A stretch of 64,000 nucleotides of DNA from CAMTUH01 sp947084935 (GTDB lineage Bacteria > Pseudomonadota > Gammaproteobacteria > Coxiellales > Coxiellaceae), in the NCBI GenBank assembly GCA_947084935.1, contig CAMTUH010000010.1, forward strand, positions 1-64,000, written 5' to 3'. Positions 61,664 to 64,000 of the stretch are shown one piece after another. Within the stretch, counting starts at the first letter, position 1. Every line of letters starts with the position of its first letter. The position numbers and the translations under genes are program-made. The notes under the pieces are model-generated. The model ran no database searches. It was not told the origin of the DNA and saw only the letters and a program-made list of their open reading frames with translations.

Positions 61664-61718
61664 GTAACCCTCTTCTTGACTGACCTTCGGTGTGAAGTTA
61701 TCGTTAGCTTCCGCGTGC

Positions 61719-61792
<74 letters not shown>

Positions 61793-61888
61793 TACTCATT
61801 GACTTTGATATCCCGGCGTGCCGGGCAGCCGTCCATAGTGATAAGTCCGGCCCGCACTTTAAATCAAATTTTTTATAGGACTTGATCC

Positions 61889-62614
61889 ATGCGACAGGTA
61901 CCTCGTTATTTAATCATCGGCTCAGGCCGAATGGCGCGGCATTTTCAGCATTACCTGAACTTGCTTAATATTCCCTTCGTTACGTGGGCACGTCGATATA
62001 ATACTTCTGAAGAGCTTCTTCTTTCGTGCCGCGCGTGTTCCAACATTTTATTACTGATCAACGATACTGAAATTGAAAATTTCACTAATAAACATCCTTT
62101 TTTAAAAGAAAAAGTGCTTGTCCATTTTTCGGGACAATTATCTTTAGAAGATGTTTATAGCGCTCATCCACTGATGACTTTTGGGAATGCTCTTTATGAC
62201 TTAAAAACCTATCAGGACGTTGCTTTTATTTTAGAAGAAAACGGGCTGGAAATGAGAGAAATTTTGCCCGGATTGGCTAATCAAAATTTTAAGATATCCA
62301 GACAACTAAAAGCATATTACCACGCACTGTGTGTCATGAGTGGAAATTTTACCTGTATTCTATGGGAAAAGTTTTTTAACGAGATTGAAAATAGGTTCTC
62401 GATACCCAAATCAGCGGTTTTCCCTTATCTAGAACGAATTACCAAAAATCTTATAGAAAATCCGGGAAGTGCGTTAACGGGCCCTTTGATTAGAAAAGAC
62501 GTCAGCACCATCCAGGCCAATCTCGCAGCTTTACAGACGGATGAATTCGAAGCAGTTTACCGAGCGTTTGTCACCGTCTTTCACAAAAGGAGTGCGGAAC
62601 ATGAAAGTGCATGA
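61889..62614 (+). CDS. panG: Ketopantoate reductase PanG (DUF2520-type)
   Basis: 241 residues: N-terminal Rossmann fold (YLIIGSGRMARHFQHYL, NADPH) and a C-terminal DUF2520-like helical domain (YYHALCVMSGNFTCILWEKF, GPLIRKD). PanG was described in Francisella as a ketopantoate reductase unrelated to PanE, and homologues occur in Coxiella. Placement directly before panB and panC supports this. It overlaps panB by 14 bases. Confidence 0.82.
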   Translation: MRQVPRYLIIGSGRMARHFQHYLNLLNIPFVTWARRYNTSEELLLSCRACSNILLLINDTEIENFTNKHPFLKEKVLVHFSGQLSLEDVYSAHPLMTFGNALYDLKTYQDVAFILEENGLEMREILPGLANQNFKISRQLKAYYHALCVMSGNFTCILWEKFFNEIENRFSIPKSAVFPYLERITKNLIENPGSALTGPLIRKDVSTIQANLAALQTDEFEAVYRAFVTVFHKRSAEHESA

Positions 62615-63386
62615 TTTTCAAAAAATGAAAGAAAGCGGAAAGAAAATCAGCGTGGTTACGTGTTATGATTATTGGTCCGCGCATATTATTTCCTACAGCA
62701 ATATCGATTGCGTATTGGTCGGCGATAGTTTGGCGATGGTCATGTACGGTTACCCAACCACCTTGTCGGCTACCGTAGATATGATTGCACGGCACGTTGA
62801 AGCCGTGTCGAAAGGCTGCCCCGGTAAGTTTATCATTGCGGATATGCCATTTCTTTCTTATCGAAAAGATTTAGCCGCCAATATGAGTGCGATTGAAGCA
62901 ATGATGCGCTCAGGAGCGCATGCGATTAAATTAGAAAGGGCGGACGGTAACTTAGCGCTCATTGAACACGTTGTGCAATCGGGTATACCGGTAATGGGGC
63001 ATGTGGGATTAACCCCACAATCGTTTTATACGATTGGTGGGTTTGTCATTCAAGGGAAAGAGCAGAAAGGGGCTGAAAAATTAAAAGAGGATGCTCGACA
63101 ATTAACGAGAGCCGGCTGTTTTTCCCTTGTGTTAGAGTGCATACCCAGTGTGCTTGCGCAGCAGATTACCGATGAGATTCCTATTCCAACAATAGGCATC
63201 GGTGCGGGCCCTGATACTTCGGGACAAGTGCTGGTCTTGCATGATCTCCTGGGCCTAACTCCATTCACCCCTAAGTATTTGAAAAAGTTTTTAGACGGCT
63301 TTACTCTTATCAAAGACGCTTTAAATTCCTTTGATCGGGAAGTAAAAACGTCTGCTTATCCGCAGGTTTATGAACACACTTATTGA
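62601..63386 (+). CDS. panB: 3-methyl-2-oxobutanoate hydroxymethyltransferase
   Basis: 261 residues from ATG 62601, after AAGGAGTGCGGAAC. First committed step of pantothenate synthesis: ketopantoate from alpha-ketoisovalerate and methylene-THF. Motifs VVTCYDYWSA, VLVGDSLAMVMYGY, ADMPFLSY, VMGHVGLTPQS and PTIGIGAGPDTSGQVLVLHDLLG. The earlier start inside panG is not supported. Confidence 0.95.
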   Translation: MKVHDFQKMKESGKKISVVTCYDYWSAHIISYSNIDCVLVGDSLAMVMYGYPTTLSATVDMIARHVEAVSKGCPGKFIIADMPFLSYRKDLAANMSAIEAMMRSGAHAIKLERADGNLALIEHVVQSGIPVMGHVGLTPQSFYTIGGFVIQGKEQKGAEKLKEDARQLTRAGCFSLVLECIPSVLAQQITDEIPIPTIGIGAGPDTSGQVLVLHDLLGLTPFTPKYLKKFLDGFTLIKDALNSFDREVKTSAYPQVYEHTY

Positions 63387-63395
63387 AGAATAAAA

Positions 63396-64000
63396 ATGAC
63401 CAAAATAATTGAATCACTAAAAGAGTGGCAGTTAATAAGGAAAAAGTTATCCCACGATACTGTTGATCTGGGTTTTGTACCCACCCTGGGTAATTTACAT
63501 GCGGGCCACGAAAGCTTATTGCAGCGCTCTCAGCGGGAGAATTCAATAACGGTTTTAAGTGTGTTTGTTAATCCAACGCAGTTTGATAATAAAAATGATT
63601 TTAAAAATTATCCGCGCACTTTAGATCAAGACGTATTAACAGCGGAAAAAAATGGCATTGATTATGTTTTAGCGCCTGACTTTACTGCACTTTATCCCGA
63701 TAATTACGCGTATAAAATAGTTAATGCTGACATGAGTTCTCCACTAGAAGGAGCTTTTCGTCCTGGCCATTTTGATGGAGTATTAACCATTGTGTTGAAA
63801 TTATTGCTCCTCGTAAAACCCACGCACACCTACTTTGGTGAAAAAGATTATCAACAATTGACATTGATAAAAGGTTTAGCGAAAGCATTTTTTTTAGAAA
63901 CTGAAATAGTAGAATGTGCGACGGTTCGCAATGAATTTGGGCTGCCACTAAGTTCGCGTAATAGTCGTCTGACTGAAGAGCAGTACCGTTTGGCACAGTG
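63396..64000 (+). CDS. panC: Pantoate-beta-alanine ligase (partial, runs off the window)
   Basis: ATG 63396 follows panB by nine bases; the frame is open to the end of the window (201 codons seen, about 280 expected). Motifs FVPTLGNLHAGHESLL, SVFVNPTQF, GAFRPGHFDGVLTIV, YFGEKDYQQL and SSRNSRL are diagnostic. It joins pantoate and beta-alanine with ATP. Confidence 0.95.
   Translation, partial: MTKIIESLKEWQLIRKKLSHDTVDLGFVPTLGNLHAGHESLLQRSQRENSITVLSVFVNPTQFDNKNDFKNYPRTLDQDVLTAEKNGIDYVLAPDFTALYPDNYAYKIVNADMSSPLEGAFRPGHFDGVLTIVLKLLLLVKPTHTYFGEKDYQQLTLIKGLAKAFFLETEIVECATVRNEFGLPLSSRNSRLTEEQYRLAQ

Overview
The window looks like a chromosomal segment of Coxiella burnetii or a very close relative (Legionellales, Gammaproteobacteria). 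This identification comes from recalled protein families and gene order; no search was run. The main reason is a near-complete set of Dot/Icm type IVB secretion genes in the Coxiella arrangement: icmX/W/V-dotA, dotB/C/D, icmT/S, a tiny FIR-type gene in the icmR slot, two icmL copies, and icmQ/P/O/N/K/E/G/C/D/J/B. Supporting reasons are many small palindromic repeats, GTG/TTG starts, and a heptose/mannose-type LPS gene set.

Layout. (1) 1-6.8 kb: kdsA-eno-ftsB-surE, a MITE-like palindrome, nlpD and rpoS, then a hypothetical gene and a VUT/YhhQ transporter. (2) 6.7-10.4 kb, accessory: a methyltransferase and an S24-type repressor diverging across an inverted-repeat operator from a 110-aa protein and a ribbon-helix-helix/PIN toxin-antitoxin pair, then a nested inverted-repeat element abutting a broken higB followed by intact higA. 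(3) 10.3-14.9 kb: ppsA, a CBS protein, a CHCC zinc-finger protein, waaF. (4) 15-24.5 kb: a Bro-N protein, small genes, then LPS genes (waaL, two glycosyltransferases, manC, hldE, hldD) and a LOG-family hydrolase. (5) 24.5-26.7 kb: a LuxR-type regulator, a second copy of the 110-aa protein and a second PIN module (vapBC). (6) 26.8-54.6 kb: the Dot/Icm region. It is interrupted by a multi-pass membrane protein gene, a charged effector-like protein gene, and an AAA/DUF4143 ATPase gene preceded by four 22-bp tandem repeats and flanked by a duplicated icmS 3' end. (7) 54.7-64 kb: malic enzyme, rimB-rimK-mscS operon, a small beta-barrel OMP, a Rap1a/Tai-like protein, a CAU tRNA, and pantothenate genes panG-panB-panC (panC runs off the end).

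How it works together. DotC/DotD/DotH/DotG/DotF form the envelope core. DotA, DotE, DotP, IcmV and DotI-type proteins sit in the inner membrane, with IcmX secreted or periplasmic. DotB and DotO are cytoplasmic ATPases. DotL/DotM/DotN with IcmS/IcmW form the coupling complex, and FIR/IcmQ is a chaperone pair. Six transcription units carry a PmrA-type direct repeat (two CTTAA-like half-sites six bases apart), each ending exactly 11 bases before a -10 hexamer, so the system looks like one PmrA regulon.

Main points for follow-up: the constant PmrA-box geometry; a near-leaderless icmT; the short FIR gene and a 40-residue gene after dotO; an extra secreted protein between icmW and icmX; the ATPase insertion with duplicated icmS tail; the three-block decapeptide array in DotG; and the repeated pairing of a 110-aa protein family with PIN toxin-antitoxin modules.
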